From: Pseudomonadota bacterium
Lineage (GTDB): Bacteria; Myxococcota_A; Polyangia; Polyangiales; Polyangiaceae
Length of the DNA stretch: 36,281 bases
Assembly (NCBI GenBank): GCA_023402175.1
Contig: JAEXCN010000399.1
Coordinates: 1 to 36,281 of the forward strand
Reading direction: 5' to 3'
The notes below the pieces were generated by a model. The model had not been told where the DNA came from. It searched no databases and worked only from the letters and a program-made list of their open reading frames with translations. The position numbers and the translations under genes were made by a program. Positions 25,381 through 32,682 of the stretch are shown one piece after another; the stretch's first letter is position 1, and each line of letters starts with the position of its first letter.

Positions 25381-26412
25381 GTGGGACAGATGGGAGCCGA
25401 GCGGCCCAGCGGCCTGAGTCATCAGGAGAAGAGCGATGCGAGCTCGGCGCGGAAGAAGCGCAACACCGACCCTGGGGTGGGCCCACAATTAGAAGGAGCG
25501 GCAGCGCCGGCACAAACACCCGTGAGCCAGGATGACGATGCACCGACGCCGGATGTCGTCGACTTCGATGCGCTCCACGCTGCGCTGGGCGATCTGCCTC
25601 CGCCGCCTACCTCGTCCGCGCCCAGCGTTGGCGAGTCGCAAGGCAGGTCGAGCGCGACGTATTCGTCCGCGCGCCCGCACACGATCCCGCCCACGCGCGC
25701 GCCTCAGGCCGACGAGATCAACGCGCCTCCGGTCATCGTGCAGACGGACGACACCGTACCGAGCGGGCCGCCTCAGAAGATGACCGTGCCGCTGGGGGCA
25801 GCTCCGCCCTTCGGTGGACCGGGCTCGTCGGGCGCGCATCCCGCAGCGCGTCCCGCATCGGCGCTTGCGCGGCCGCCGACGCCGATGGCGCCAATGACAC
25901 CGTTGACGCCATCGCGTCCGTTCACGCCGCAGCCGTTCCAGGCGACGGCTGCACCGCAGTCGACGCCGGGTCCCGACGTCGTTCGCACCGTTCCGATGCC
26001 CGCGCCGCGACGGCCGCGTACGCCCACGATCGTCGTGCGGTCGCGAGGGCCGACGAAGCAGCAGAAGCTGCTCGTGTTCATGGCGATGCTGCTCGTCTTC
26101 GTCGGTGGAGGCATTGCCTTCCTCGTCTACGGCAAGCAGCTCGGGATCGACATCGGTCTCAACCCGCCTCCCGCGCGGCCTTCGGTGATGCCGAACGCGC
26201 CGTTGCCTTCATCGACGATGACGGCGACGGGCATGCCGTCGGCAACGACCGACATGCCTTCGGCGTCGACGCTTGCGCCTTCGGCCACGGCTACGGCGAC
26301 GGTCAGCGCGACGCCGAGCTCGCTCCCGTCCGCACCGCCGGCGGCATCGGTGAAGAAGGCGCCGCGTCGCCCGCCGGCGACCACGGCGCAGCCCCCGCAG
26401 CTCGCTCCGTGA
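25381..26412 (+). CDS. Pro/Ala-rich single-pass membrane protein of unknown function
   Basis: 343 residues from GTG 25381; ATG 25390 is an equally possible start. The first ~225 residues are low-complexity and rich in Pro, Ala, Ser and Thr, with VVDFDALHAALGDLPPPP near residue 52. A membrane helix follows (about 229-250, KLLVFMAMLLVFVGGGIAFL), then an exported Pro/Ser/Thr tail containing TATGMPSATTDMPSAST. No catalytic domain is visible. It follows the kinase gene by 67 bp on the same strand and has the same plan of cytoplasmic disordered part, one helix and Ala/Pro-rich tail. It could therefore be a kinase substrate or scaffold, but this is inference. Confidence 0.75.
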   Translation: MGQMGAERPSGLSHQEKSDASSARKKRNTDPGVGPQLEGAAAPAQTPVSQDDDAPTPDVVDFDALHAALGDLPPPPTSSAPSVGESQGRSSATYSSARPHTIPPTRAPQADEINAPPVIVQTDDTVPSGPPQKMTVPLGAAPPFGGPGSSGAHPAARPASALARPPTPMAPMTPLTPSRPFTPQPFQATAAPQSTPGPDVVRTVPMPAPRRPRTPTIVVRSRGPTKQQKLLVFMAMLLVFVGGGIAFLVYGKQLGIDIGLNPPPARPSVMPNAPLPSSTMTATGMPSATTDMPSASTLAPSATATATVSATPSSLPSAPPAASVKKAPRRPPATTAQPPQLAP

Positions 26413-26517
26413 GGAGTTGCTCGCGCTGACGCTCGCCGACGGACCGGCGCGCCGCGCCGCTTTCTTGGCCGCGATCTGCCTGCAGGGCTACTCCGGGGCC
26501 AGAGGGAGGTGCGCGGG

Positions 26518-26871
26518 ATGAAGGAACGCCGCCGGCGACGAAGTGGACGCAAGGACGAAGCGCTCTACCTTCTGCTCGAGGCCGTACGCGAGCGGAGCAA
26601 CATCTCGTCGATCGCGATCATCGACGGCCGTGGGCTCGTCGTCGCAGGGTCGGGGCCCGAGCGCGAGCTCGTCGTCCTCGGCGCCGTCGCCGCACGTGCC
26701 GCGATCGGAGAATTCGACGGTGCCTGCGAGCGGCTCACGATCGGAACGGACGTCGTCTCGTGCCCGCTCGCGGTCGGTGAGAGGAAGATGTATCTCGCAG
26801 CGCTTGGCGATCGCGTCCGGCGCATGCCCGAGGCCGCGCGCAACGCGGCTCGCATCCTCCGCGCGTCCTGA
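26518..26871 (+). CDS. Roadblock/LC7-like small protein
   Basis: 117 residues from ATG 26518, with AGAGGGAGG about 9 bases upstream; GTG 26509 sits too close to that site. After a basic N-terminus (MKERRRRRSGRKDE), the fold-like core SNISSIAIIDGRGLVVAGSG matches the first strands of Roadblock/LC7 domains, followed by LVVLGAVAARAAIGEFD and a last strand MYLAALGD. Members bind small GTPases such as MglA or act as scaffolds in bacterial signalling. No GTPase gene is next to it in this window, so its partner is unknown. It is close to the minimal domain length and lacks a membrane segment. Confidence 0.65.
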   Translation: MKERRRRRSGRKDEALYLLLEAVRERSNISSIAIIDGRGLVVAGSGPERELVVLGAVAARAAIGEFDGACERLTIGTDVVSCPLAVGERKMYLAALGDRVRRMPEAARNAARILRAS

Positions 26872-26876
26872 GCGAA

Positions 26877-26930
26877 TCCGTCGCCCCCACGCGACGACGG
26901 AAGCGAATCGAGCGCGCCGTGCGCGCGCTC
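26877..26930. terminator. Two adjacent GC-rich hairpins between convergent genes
   Basis: TCCGTCG (26877-26883) pairs with CGACGGA (26895-26901), and GAGCGCG (26910-26916) pairs with CGCGCTC (26924-26930). Both stems are perfect 7-bp matches and lie exactly in the 60-bp gap between the convergent Roadblock and hrpB stops. No U-tract is present, which is usual for high-GC genomes, so bidirectional termination is plausible but not proven. Confidence 0.5.
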
Positions 26931-26931
26931 G

Positions 26932-29493
26932 TCACGAGGAACGGCGCGGGAGGCGCGGCGGGACGGGGACGCTCGTGTCCTCGGGCCACGGATGCCGCGG
27001 GTACTTGCGCATCAGCTCCTTGCGGATCGCCGGATAGTGGCGCTGCCAGAAGCCGGGCAGATCGGTCGTCACCTGCACGGCGCGTTTGTTCGGCGCGAGC
27101 AGGTGCAAGACGATCGGGACGCGCCCTGCATGCGGGCTCGCCTTCGTACCGAGGAAGTCCTGGAGATAGGACGCGACCCACGGCGGCTTGCCTTCCTCGT
27201 ACTCGATGCGCGTCGAGCGCGTGCTCGCGAGCGTGATCCGCTCCGGCGCGAGCTCGTCGATGCGCCCATGACTGCCGGTCTGCGCGCGAAGGACTTCGAG
27301 CAGGTTTGCGTCCTCGAGCTCGCGGAAGCTCTTCTTCCCCACGCAGAGCTCGCGGAGCGTGGCGAGGACCTCTTCGTCGGTGGGCGCATGGATCTTCGGG
27401 TCCTGCGTCGCTGCGAACCTGACGCGCGCGAGCCAGCGATCGAGCGCGCCTTCGGGGGCGAAGGCGCGCGCGCCCTTTGCCCGCGCACGGTCGAAGAGGA
27501 GGTCCCCGACGGCAGGATCGTTCGCGTCGAAGCCGGGGCTCTCGGCGATCGCGAGCGCGTCGTAGACCATCTTCGAGCCGCCCGTGACGAGGCCCTTCGT
27601 CTCGTCGAACGAGAGCTCGGCGGTCTCGCGGATGCGGTCTTCGAACAGATCGATGAGCCACTCGGGCTCGATCTCGCTCGCGACGCGAACGATCGTGCGC
27701 CCGCGCTGGAGCTCTGCATCGACGGCGACCATCCACGGAGCGTCGCGGACCGCGCTCGTCTCCGACAGCTCGGCGGTCCCGCCCTGCGCGAGCGCGAGAT
27801 CGCGTGAGCCGGGCTTTCGCCTGCGCGCGACGCGATCGGGGAAGCCGGCGAGAACGGAGAGGAGGAGCGCGTCGTCGACGGCCTTCGGCCCTTCCGGACG
27901 CGGCGCAGCGACACGTCCGAGCGCGCGCTGGAGCTGCTTCGCGGCCCGCTGTGTCGCGTGCGCGCCGCCGGGATCGAGGCCGATCGCACGGAGCGTGTGC
28001 GCGGCGAAGCTGCTGCCTTCGGCCTCGTGGAACAGATCGAGCAGGGCGAGGAGATCGCTCCGATCGGTCGCGACGTCGGCGGCCTGCGAGGTGCGCGGTC
28101 CTGTCCCCATCGCTCCGCGGGCGCCCTCGAAGCGCGTCTTCGCGGACGTTCGGATGTCGCGTTCGCCGACGAGCGCCGCGAGGATGCATCCCTCGTCGGC
28201 GACGCCTCGCCTCGCAGCTTCGACGAGGACGCGTGCCTGCCGGGGATGCAGCGGGAAGGTGAGCATTCGCCTGCCGATCTCCGTGATGGATCCGCTCGCG
28301 TCGATCGCGCCGAGGCGCTCGAGGAGAGCTTCGGCCGCGGAGACCGCCTCGGGTTTCGGCGCACTGAGCCACGCGAGATCGCGCGCGCCGGATGCGTGGA
28401 GCTCGAGGAACGTCTGCGCGAGATCCACCCGCAGGATCTCGGGCGTGTCGTGCTCGGGGCGCGTATCGTGATCGGCCTTCGTGTAGAGCCGGATCGCGCG
28501 CCCAGGCCGCGTACGTCCCGCACGGCCCGCGCGCTGCGTCGCCGACGCGCGGCTCGTCTTCTCGATGGCGGTCGTGGGCAGCCCCGACCACGGCGCGTGT
28601 CGTGCGACGCGCACGAGCCCGCTGTCGACCACGGCGACGACGCCTTCGATCGTGACGCTCGACTCGGCGACGTTCGTTGACAGGATCACCTTGCGCTTGC
28701 TCGATGGTCCGACGGCTCGGTCCTGCTCTGCCGGCGGGAGATCGCCGTGCAGCGGAAGGAGCGCGAGGTCGTGCTCGCTCGCGAGCTTCGCGCAGCTCTC
28801 GAGCGCGCGTCGGATGTCGGCCGCACCTGGCAGGAAGACGAGAACGTGTCCGTCGATGCCGGAGGTGACGAGCGAGCGCACTGCCGACGCGACCTGGAGC
28901 TCGAGCCGCCGATCGTCGGGAGCCGAAAGGTGCTCGATCGCGACATCGAAGCGTTTGCCTTCTGAGCGGAGCACGTCGCAGCCGAGGAAGCTCGCGATCG
29001 GACCGGCGTCGAGCGTCGCCGACATCGCCACGAGCCGGAGATCGGGTCGGCGCGTCTGCTGGAGGCGCCGGAGGAGCGCGAGCGCGACATCACCTTGCAG
29101 ATGGCGCTCGTGGATCTCGTCGAGCAGGACCACCGAGACGCCCGTGAGGGTCGGATCGGCGACGAGGCGGCGCGTGAGCACGCCTTCGGTGACGAAGCGG
29201 ACGCGCGTGCGGCTGCTCGAGACGTCCTCGAAGCGGACCGTGTAGCCGACCGTCTCGCCGACGCGCTCTCCGAGCTCCTCAGCGACGCGGCGTGCTGCCA
29301 GCCGCGCCGCCAGTCGCCTCGGCTCGAGGACGATGATCTCGCCGTCGAGCCCCGCGTCGAGGAGCGCTCGCGGGGCGCGCGTCGTCTTGCCCGCGCCGGG
29401 GGGAGCTTCGAGCACGACGCTTCCGCCTGGCCTCGACAGGGCGCGGACGAGATCGGGAAGGACCTCGTCGATCGGGAGAGGAGAGAGCTTCAC
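26932..29493 (-). CDS. hrpB: ATP-dependent helicase HrpB (DExH, DEAH/RHA-like)
   Basis: 853 residues starting at GTG 29493 (VKLSPLPIDEVLPDLVRAL), which matches the usual HrpB opening; the open frame runs further upstream without family-like sequence. Motifs in order: Walker A EAPPGAGKTTRAPRALLD, LEPRRLAARLAARR (Ia), LLDEIHERHLQGD (DEIH, motif II), VAMSATLD (III), STNVAESSVTIEGV (V) and ATQRAGRAGRT (VI). The C-terminal half is the HrpB-specific region ending YPAIRKELMRKYPRHPWPED. HrpB proteins are conserved RNA-helicase-like enzymes whose exact substrate is unclear. It diverges from murB over about 190 bp and is probably a single housekeeping gene. Confidence 0.95.
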   Translation of the reverse strand: MKLSPLPIDEVLPDLVRALSRPGGSVVLEAPPGAGKTTRAPRALLDAGLDGEIIVLEPRRLAARLAARRVAEELGERVGETVGYTVRFEDVSSSRTRVRFVTEGVLTRRLVADPTLTGVSVVLLDEIHERHLQGDVALALLRRLQQTRRPDLRLVAMSATLDAGPIASFLGCDVLRSEGKRFDVAIEHLSAPDDRRLELQVASAVRSLVTSGIDGHVLVFLPGAADIRRALESCAKLASEHDLALLPLHGDLPPAEQDRAVGPSSKRKVILSTNVAESSVTIEGVVAVVDSGLVRVARHAPWSGLPTTAIEKTSRASATQRAGRAGRTRPGRAIRLYTKADHDTRPEHDTPEILRVDLAQTFLELHASGARDLAWLSAPKPEAVSAAEALLERLGAIDASGSITEIGRRMLTFPLHPRQARVLVEAARRGVADEGCILAALVGERDIRTSAKTRFEGARGAMGTGPRTSQAADVATDRSDLLALLDLFHEAEGSSFAAHTLRAIGLDPGGAHATQRAAKQLQRALGRVAAPRPEGPKAVDDALLLSVLAGFPDRVARRRKPGSRDLALAQGGTAELSETSAVRDAPWMVAVDAELQRGRTIVRVASEIEPEWLIDLFEDRIRETAELSFDETKGLVTGGSKMVYDALAIAESPGFDANDPAVGDLLFDRARAKGARAFAPEGALDRWLARVRFAATQDPKIHAPTDEEVLATLRELCVGKKSFRELEDANLLEVLRAQTGSHGRIDELAPERITLASTRSTRIEYEEGKPPWVASYLQDFLGTKASPHAGRVPIVLHLLAPNKRAVQVTTDLPGFWQRHYPAIRKELMRKYPRHPWPEDTSVPVPPRLPRRSS

Positions 29494-29686
29494 CGCGGGT
29501 TCGGTATCACAGCTTGCGGATCGCGAGGTCGTTCCCAGCGGACGACCGGCCGACGTCCGGACGGCGGCGGTCCGGATGGCAGGGCCGCTCCGGACAGTCA
29601 GGGCATCGACCTCGAGCATACCGCGGCTGCCCGAGTAGCGCTCGCGCTGGCGCCGCGAGCGCGATCCTCGGTAAAAGGGGATCACC

Positions 29687-30742
29687 TTGCGCGTCGCCGA
29701 CAACGCCCCGCTCGCTCCGCTCACGACCCTTCGCCTCGGCGGGAACGCAGCGAGACTCGTGACCGCCGAGCGCGAGGTGGCGGTCGTCGAGGTCGTGCGG
29801 GAGATCGATTCGCGCGGCGAGCCGCTCCTCGTCCTCGGCGGCGGGAGCAACATCGTCGTGTCGGACGCGGGCTTCGACGGGACGGTCCTTCGGATGGGCA
29901 CCCACGGGCGAAGCATGTCGATCGAAGACGATCGTGTGCACGTCACCGTCCAGGCTGGCGAGCGCTGGGACCTCTTCGTCGAGTCGGTCGTGGACGAGGG
30001 ACTCGCCGGCGTCGAGTGTCTCGCCGGGATCCCCGGGCTCGTCGGCGCGGTGCCGATGCAGAACGTGGGCGCGTACGGACAGGATGTGAGCGAGACGATC
30101 GTGCGCCTCCGCGCCTACGACCGTCAGCTCCGCAGCGTCGTCGAGATCGACCGCCAGGCCTGCGGCTTCGGCTATCGGTCGAGCATGTTCCGCGGCAAGG
30201 ACCGACACGTGATCCTCGACGTGACGTTCGCGCTCGAACGCACGCGCGAGAGTCGGCCGATCAAGTACGCGGAGCTCGCGCGTGCCCTCGACGTGGCCGA
30301 AGGCGACAGGGCGACGCTCGCGACCGTTCGCTCGACGGTCGTCGAGCTGCGCCGGAAGAAGGGCATGGTGCTCGATCCATCGGATCTCGACACGACGAGC
30401 GCCGGCTCCTTCTTCACCAACCCGATCCTCTCCGCCGAAGCGCTCTCGGCGCTTCGCGATCGCGCGCACGGCGAGGGAACGGTCCCGGTCTTTCCGGATG
30501 CCGATGGGCGCTTCAAGGTGAGCGCGGCATGGCTGATCGAGCGCGCCGGCTTCCCGAAGGGCTTCGTCGGCGACGGCGAGCGCGTTGCGGTGTCGACCAA
30601 ACACGCCCTCGCGCTCGTCAACCGGGGCGGCGCCACGACCGAGGAGCTCGTGGCGCTCGCGCGCCGGATCCGCGACGGCGTCCGGACGCGGTTCGGTGTG
30701 ACGCTCGAGAACGAACCGGTGTTCGTCGGCGTGCGGCTCTGA
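29687..30742 (+). CDS. murB: UDP-N-acetylenolpyruvoylglucosamine reductase (type I MurB)
   Basis: 351 residues from TTG 29687, with AGGGG about 7 bases upstream. It reduces UDP-GlcNAc-enolpyruvate to UDP-MurNAc with NADPH and FAD, in the cytoplasm, for peptidoglycan synthesis. TTLRLGGNA opens the FAD domain, VLGGGSNIVVSDAGFDGTVL binds FAD, and GIPGLVGAVPMQNVGAYGQ (near 113) is a hallmark. The catalytic Ser lies in TTSAGSFFTNPIL (near 240) and the catalytic Glu near the end in LENEPVFVG. The three-domain layout with FGYRSSMFRG is the E. coli-like type I. The gene is convergent with the small membrane-protein gene, 4 bp apart. Confidence 0.97.
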   Translation: MRVADNAPLAPLTTLRLGGNAARLVTAEREVAVVEVVREIDSRGEPLLVLGGGSNIVVSDAGFDGTVLRMGTHGRSMSIEDDRVHVTVQAGERWDLFVESVVDEGLAGVECLAGIPGLVGAVPMQNVGAYGQDVSETIVRLRAYDRQLRSVVEIDRQACGFGYRSSMFRGKDRHVILDVTFALERTRESRPIKYAELARALDVAEGDRATLATVRSTVVELRRKKGMVLDPSDLDTTSAGSFFTNPILSAEALSALRDRAHGEGTVPVFPDADGRFKVSAAWLIERAGFPKGFVGDGERVAVSTKHALALVNRGGATTEELVALARRIRDGVRTRFGVTLENEPVFVGVRL

Positions 30743-30746
30743 TCGA

Positions 30747-31145
30747 TCAGGGAACGAAGAGTCCCTGCGCCGTGACCAGGATCGCGGCCACGACGAGGCA
30801 GACGGAGAGGACGCGCGCCGTCCGCGCCGGATCCCGCCCGCCGGCGAAGTACGCCAAAAACCCCGCCATCCCTCCGACGTAGCCCGCCGTCCACGCGCGC
30901 CAGAAGTATCCGGCGTGCTCGCTCCAGATGACGAGCGCAGGATCGGGCTCGGGGAAGAGGACCTTCTGAACGACGCGAAGCACGGCGTACCCGCTAACGG
31001 CCATCGTGCAAGCCGCAACGATCGCCAGCCCAACCCTCGTGCTCGTGCTCGTACTCGTACTCGTACTCGTGCGAGTGCGAGTGCGAGTGCGAGTGCGAGT
31101 GCGATCCATCGCTGCGTCCTGGACGGTAGAGCGCTCGCCCTTCAT
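30747..31145 (-). CDS. Small membrane protein with R-T/S-T repeat N-terminus, last gene of the radical SAM operon
   Basis: 132 residues from ATG 31145, which overlaps the radical SAM stop as ATGA. ATG 31109 (MDRTRTRT...) has a better-spaced AGGA and is a good alternative that would leave a 32-bp gap. The N-terminus is a perfect-periodicity peptide, Arg-Thr repeated then Ser-Thr repeated, encoded by the hexanucleotide tract at 31036-31101. Three hydrophobic segments follow (about 37-58, 75-97, 102-124), with FPEPDPALVIWSEHAGYFW in the first outside or inside loop. No family is recognised. Its position suggests a membrane partner of the modified peptide (transport, anchoring or immunity), but sequence alone does not show this. 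Confidence 0.7.
   Translation of the reverse strand: MKGERSTVQDAAMDRTRTRTRTRTRTSTSTSTSTSTRVGLAIVAACTMAVSGYAVLRVVQKVLFPEPDPALVIWSEHAGYFWRAWTAGYVGGMAGFLAYFAGGRDPARTARVLSVCLVVAAILVTAQGLFVP
31036..31101. repeat. Hexanucleotide tract, (CTCGTR)6 followed by (CGAGTG)5
   Basis: Six CTCGT(A/G) units (31036-31071) are followed directly by five CGAGTG units (31072-31101). The two halves are near-perfect inverted copies, mismatched once per six bases, so a long imperfect hairpin is possible. Units are in multiples of three, so changes in copy number would keep the frame of the overlapping minus-strand gene. The tract lies just after that gene's start, where variation could alter its N-terminus. Confidence 0.9.
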
Positions 31146-32380
31146 GGGGCCGTCCGAGCCTTGTTTCCTGCCCGGTGCGCCCGCACCCGCGGACACTCCG
31201 GGTCCGGTCCGATCGCTCCGTCGACGAACTCCGCGACCACCTTGCATCCTCCGCGGCAAACCGTTCGAAGCGTGCATGATGCACATGGCTCCGGCGGACG
31301 CGCCGGAAACGCGCGGAACGCCTCGAGCACGGGATCGCGGTCCCAGCCCGAGCCGGCGAGCTCGGCGACGTCGATCGCCGTCGCGCCTGCGAAGCTGCAC
31401 GGGAGCACGGTGCCGTCGACGCGCGTCGCCGCGAGCGCAGCGCCGGCTTCACATCCGAGGACGCCCCATCGCGCAAGCTCGCCGGGCCGCGCTGCGAGGT
31501 CCGGATCCGCCGAGAGGAACGGGACGAGCGCGCAGTCGATGCGGACGCGGAGGTCCGGGAGCTCGCGCGCGATCGAGCGCAGGATCGGCCCGAGGCTCCG
31601 CGCCTGTTCGGGCGCGAGCCTTCGTGCGAGGTAGTCCAGGTTCTTCGCGCGCCCGGCGGGCTTGTAGCGAAGGAGCTGGGCCTCGCGTGCGCCGAGCTCG
31701 AACGCGCGTCGGAGCGTGGCCGCGAGCTCGGGGAACGTCGCGCGCGTGAGGACGACGTTCACTCCGACCTTCACCCCCGCACGGACGAGCTTCGCGATCG
31801 TCGCCTCTGCCGCGGACGCCCCGTCGTAGCCGCGCACGCTCGCGTACGCGTCCCCCGGGCCGTCGTAGCTGACGTTCACCTGCGCAAAACGCTGCAGGTG
31901 ACGGACCTTGCGATCGCCCACGCCGAGCCCGCTCGTCGTCACGACGGGGGTGATCCCTCGCGCGCTCGCGGCGTCGGCGAGATCGCCGAGGTCGTCGCGC
32001 AACGTCGGCTCTCCGCCTCCGAACGCGACGGTGAACGCGCCTGCCTTCGCGAGCGCGTCGAAGCGCCGCTCGATCTCGGCGCGCGGAGGCTCGATCCCGT
32101 CCGGTCGCGCGTCGAGATAGCAACCTTCACATCCCGCGGCGCACCGCGACGTCACGGCGAGGTGGACCTCGAGCGGCCGGCTCGGCGCGGCGGCCTTCGC
32201 CGAGCTCGACGTCGCGGAGGGATGTTCGTCTCGTGCGCCGTCGCGATTCGAAGGCGCGTCGTCCCAGAGCGGCCCGGCATCGAGTCCGAGCGCGCGCGCG
32301 CCGTCGCGGTCGATCGCGACGAGCGCCGCCTCTCGTTCGAGCTTCACCCACGCACCCCACGGCTCGTAGCGGACGATCAC
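31142..32380 (-). CDS. Radical SAM/SPASM enzyme, candidate peptide-modifying maturase
   Basis: 412 residues from GTG 32380, placed by AAGGAG 8 bases upstream and by the GTGA overlap with the peptide gene. SAM-cluster cysteines Cys80, Cys84 and Cys87 form CAAGCEGC (CxxxCxxC), and GGGEP (121-125) follows. The C-terminus has the full SPASM pattern: Cys310-x12-Gly-x4-Cys328, then Cys366-x2-Cys369-x5-Cys375-x3-Cys379, and Cys396. SPASM enzymes carry auxiliary [4Fe-4S] clusters and mostly install thioether, C-C or other crosslinks in peptides (AlbA, PqqE, MftC types). The first 70 residues may include a short leader-binding or unrelated domain, but no clear PqqD fold is seen. Coupling to the upstream 101-residue peptide gene makes that peptide its likely substrate. 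Chemistry and product are unknown. Confidence 0.93.
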   Translation of the reverse strand: MIVRYEPWGAWVKLEREAALVAIDRDGARALGLDAGPLWDDAPSNRDGARDEHPSATSSSAKAAAPSRPLEVHLAVTSRCAAGCEGCYLDARPDGIEPPRAEIERRFDALAKAGAFTVAFGGGEPTLRDDLGDLADAASARGITPVVTTSGLGVGDRKVRHLQRFAQVNVSYDGPGDAYASVRGYDGASAAEATIAKLVRAGVKVGVNVVLTRATFPELAATLRRAFELGAREAQLLRYKPAGRAKNLDYLARRLAPEQARSLGPILRSIARELPDLRVRIDCALVPFLSADPDLAARPGELARWGVLGCEAGAALAATRVDGTVLPCSFAGATAIDVAELAGSGWDRDPVLEAFRAFPARPPEPCASCTLRTVCRGGCKVVAEFVDGAIGPDPECPRVRAHRAGNKARTAP

Positions 32381-32682
32381 GTCGCGCGCTCCTTCGCGTC
32401 GTCGTGAACGGCGTCGTCCCCGGAGTCGGCGGAGTCGGCGGAGTCGGCGGCGTCGGGTGCCACCTCGACGACCCGCACGGGCTCTTCGCGCATCGCCGCG
32501 CAGATCGCGGCGAAGATCGCGCCGCCGACGGCTGCGCCGACGAACAGCGTGTCGATGACGCTGCCGACGCTCGAGCAGTTCGCGCCGTGACCGAGGCGGA
32601 CAGAGAGGACATGCTCCGGACGAATCGCGTGATTCTCCGCGCCGTCGTTCTGTTCGCGGCTGTCGCGTTCGGTCTCGCTCAT
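32377..32682 (-). CDS. Small Cys-containing peptide, candidate RiPP precursor or substrate of the SPASM enzyme
   Basis: 101 residues from ATG 32682, which overlaps the preceding stop as ATGA and has GAGGGA about 9 bases upstream. Residues 1-20 are acidic and hydrophilic, leader-like. The motif LSVRLGHGANCSSVGS (26-41), with Cys36, leads into a small-residue-rich hydrophobic stretch, DTLFVGAAVGGAIFAAICAA (44-63), with Cys61. The C-terminus is Asp/Ala/Ser-rich, with repeated Ser-Ala-Asp from a 9-bp tandem repeat. I know no named family with this motif. Its gene sits between two 4-bp overlaps, directly before a SPASM enzyme, the usual setting of a modified peptide. A small membrane-anchored accessory protein is the alternative, since the hydrophobic stretch is long enough for one helix. 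Confidence 0.75.
   Translation of the reverse strand: MSETERDSREQNDGAENHAIRPEHVLSVRLGHGANCSSVGSVIDTLFVGAAVGGAIFAAICAAMREEPVRVVEVAPDAADSADSADSGDDAVHDDAKERAT
32389..32394 (-). promoter_or_regulatory. Strong ribosome binding site deciding the GTG start of the radical SAM gene
   Basis: On the minus strand these bases read AAGGAG, 8 bases before GTG 32380, inside the last codons of the peptide gene. This strong site favours GTG over longer upstream frames. It may also give the enzyme its own initiation besides coupling through the GTGA overlap. Confidence 0.8.
32422..32457. repeat. 9-bp tandem repeat (GGAGTCGGC)3 plus a degenerate copy, in the peptide C-terminus
   Basis: Three perfect copies (32422-32448) and one degenerate copy (32449-32457) encode the Ser-Ala-Asp repeats in the tail of the 101-residue peptide. 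The unit length keeps frame, so copy number could change tail length without affecting the core motif. Confidence 0.85.

Noticed and set aside
23178..25543. Two long minus-strand open frames opposite the Ser/Thr kinase gene
   Set aside because: The kinase reads through with all catalytic motifs; the antisense frames show Arg-rich or Ala/Gly-rich simple sequence only.
29494..29946. N-terminal extension of HrpB
   Set aside because: It runs antisense into murB and carries no helicase sequence; the family start matches GTG 29493.
29507..31033. 508-codon minus-strand open frame opposite murB
   Set aside because: murB is complete with FAD and catalytic motifs; the antisense frame has no family features.
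31036..31101. The hexanucleotide tract as a CRISPR array
   Set aside because: The units are 6 bp with no spacers and no cas genes are nearby.
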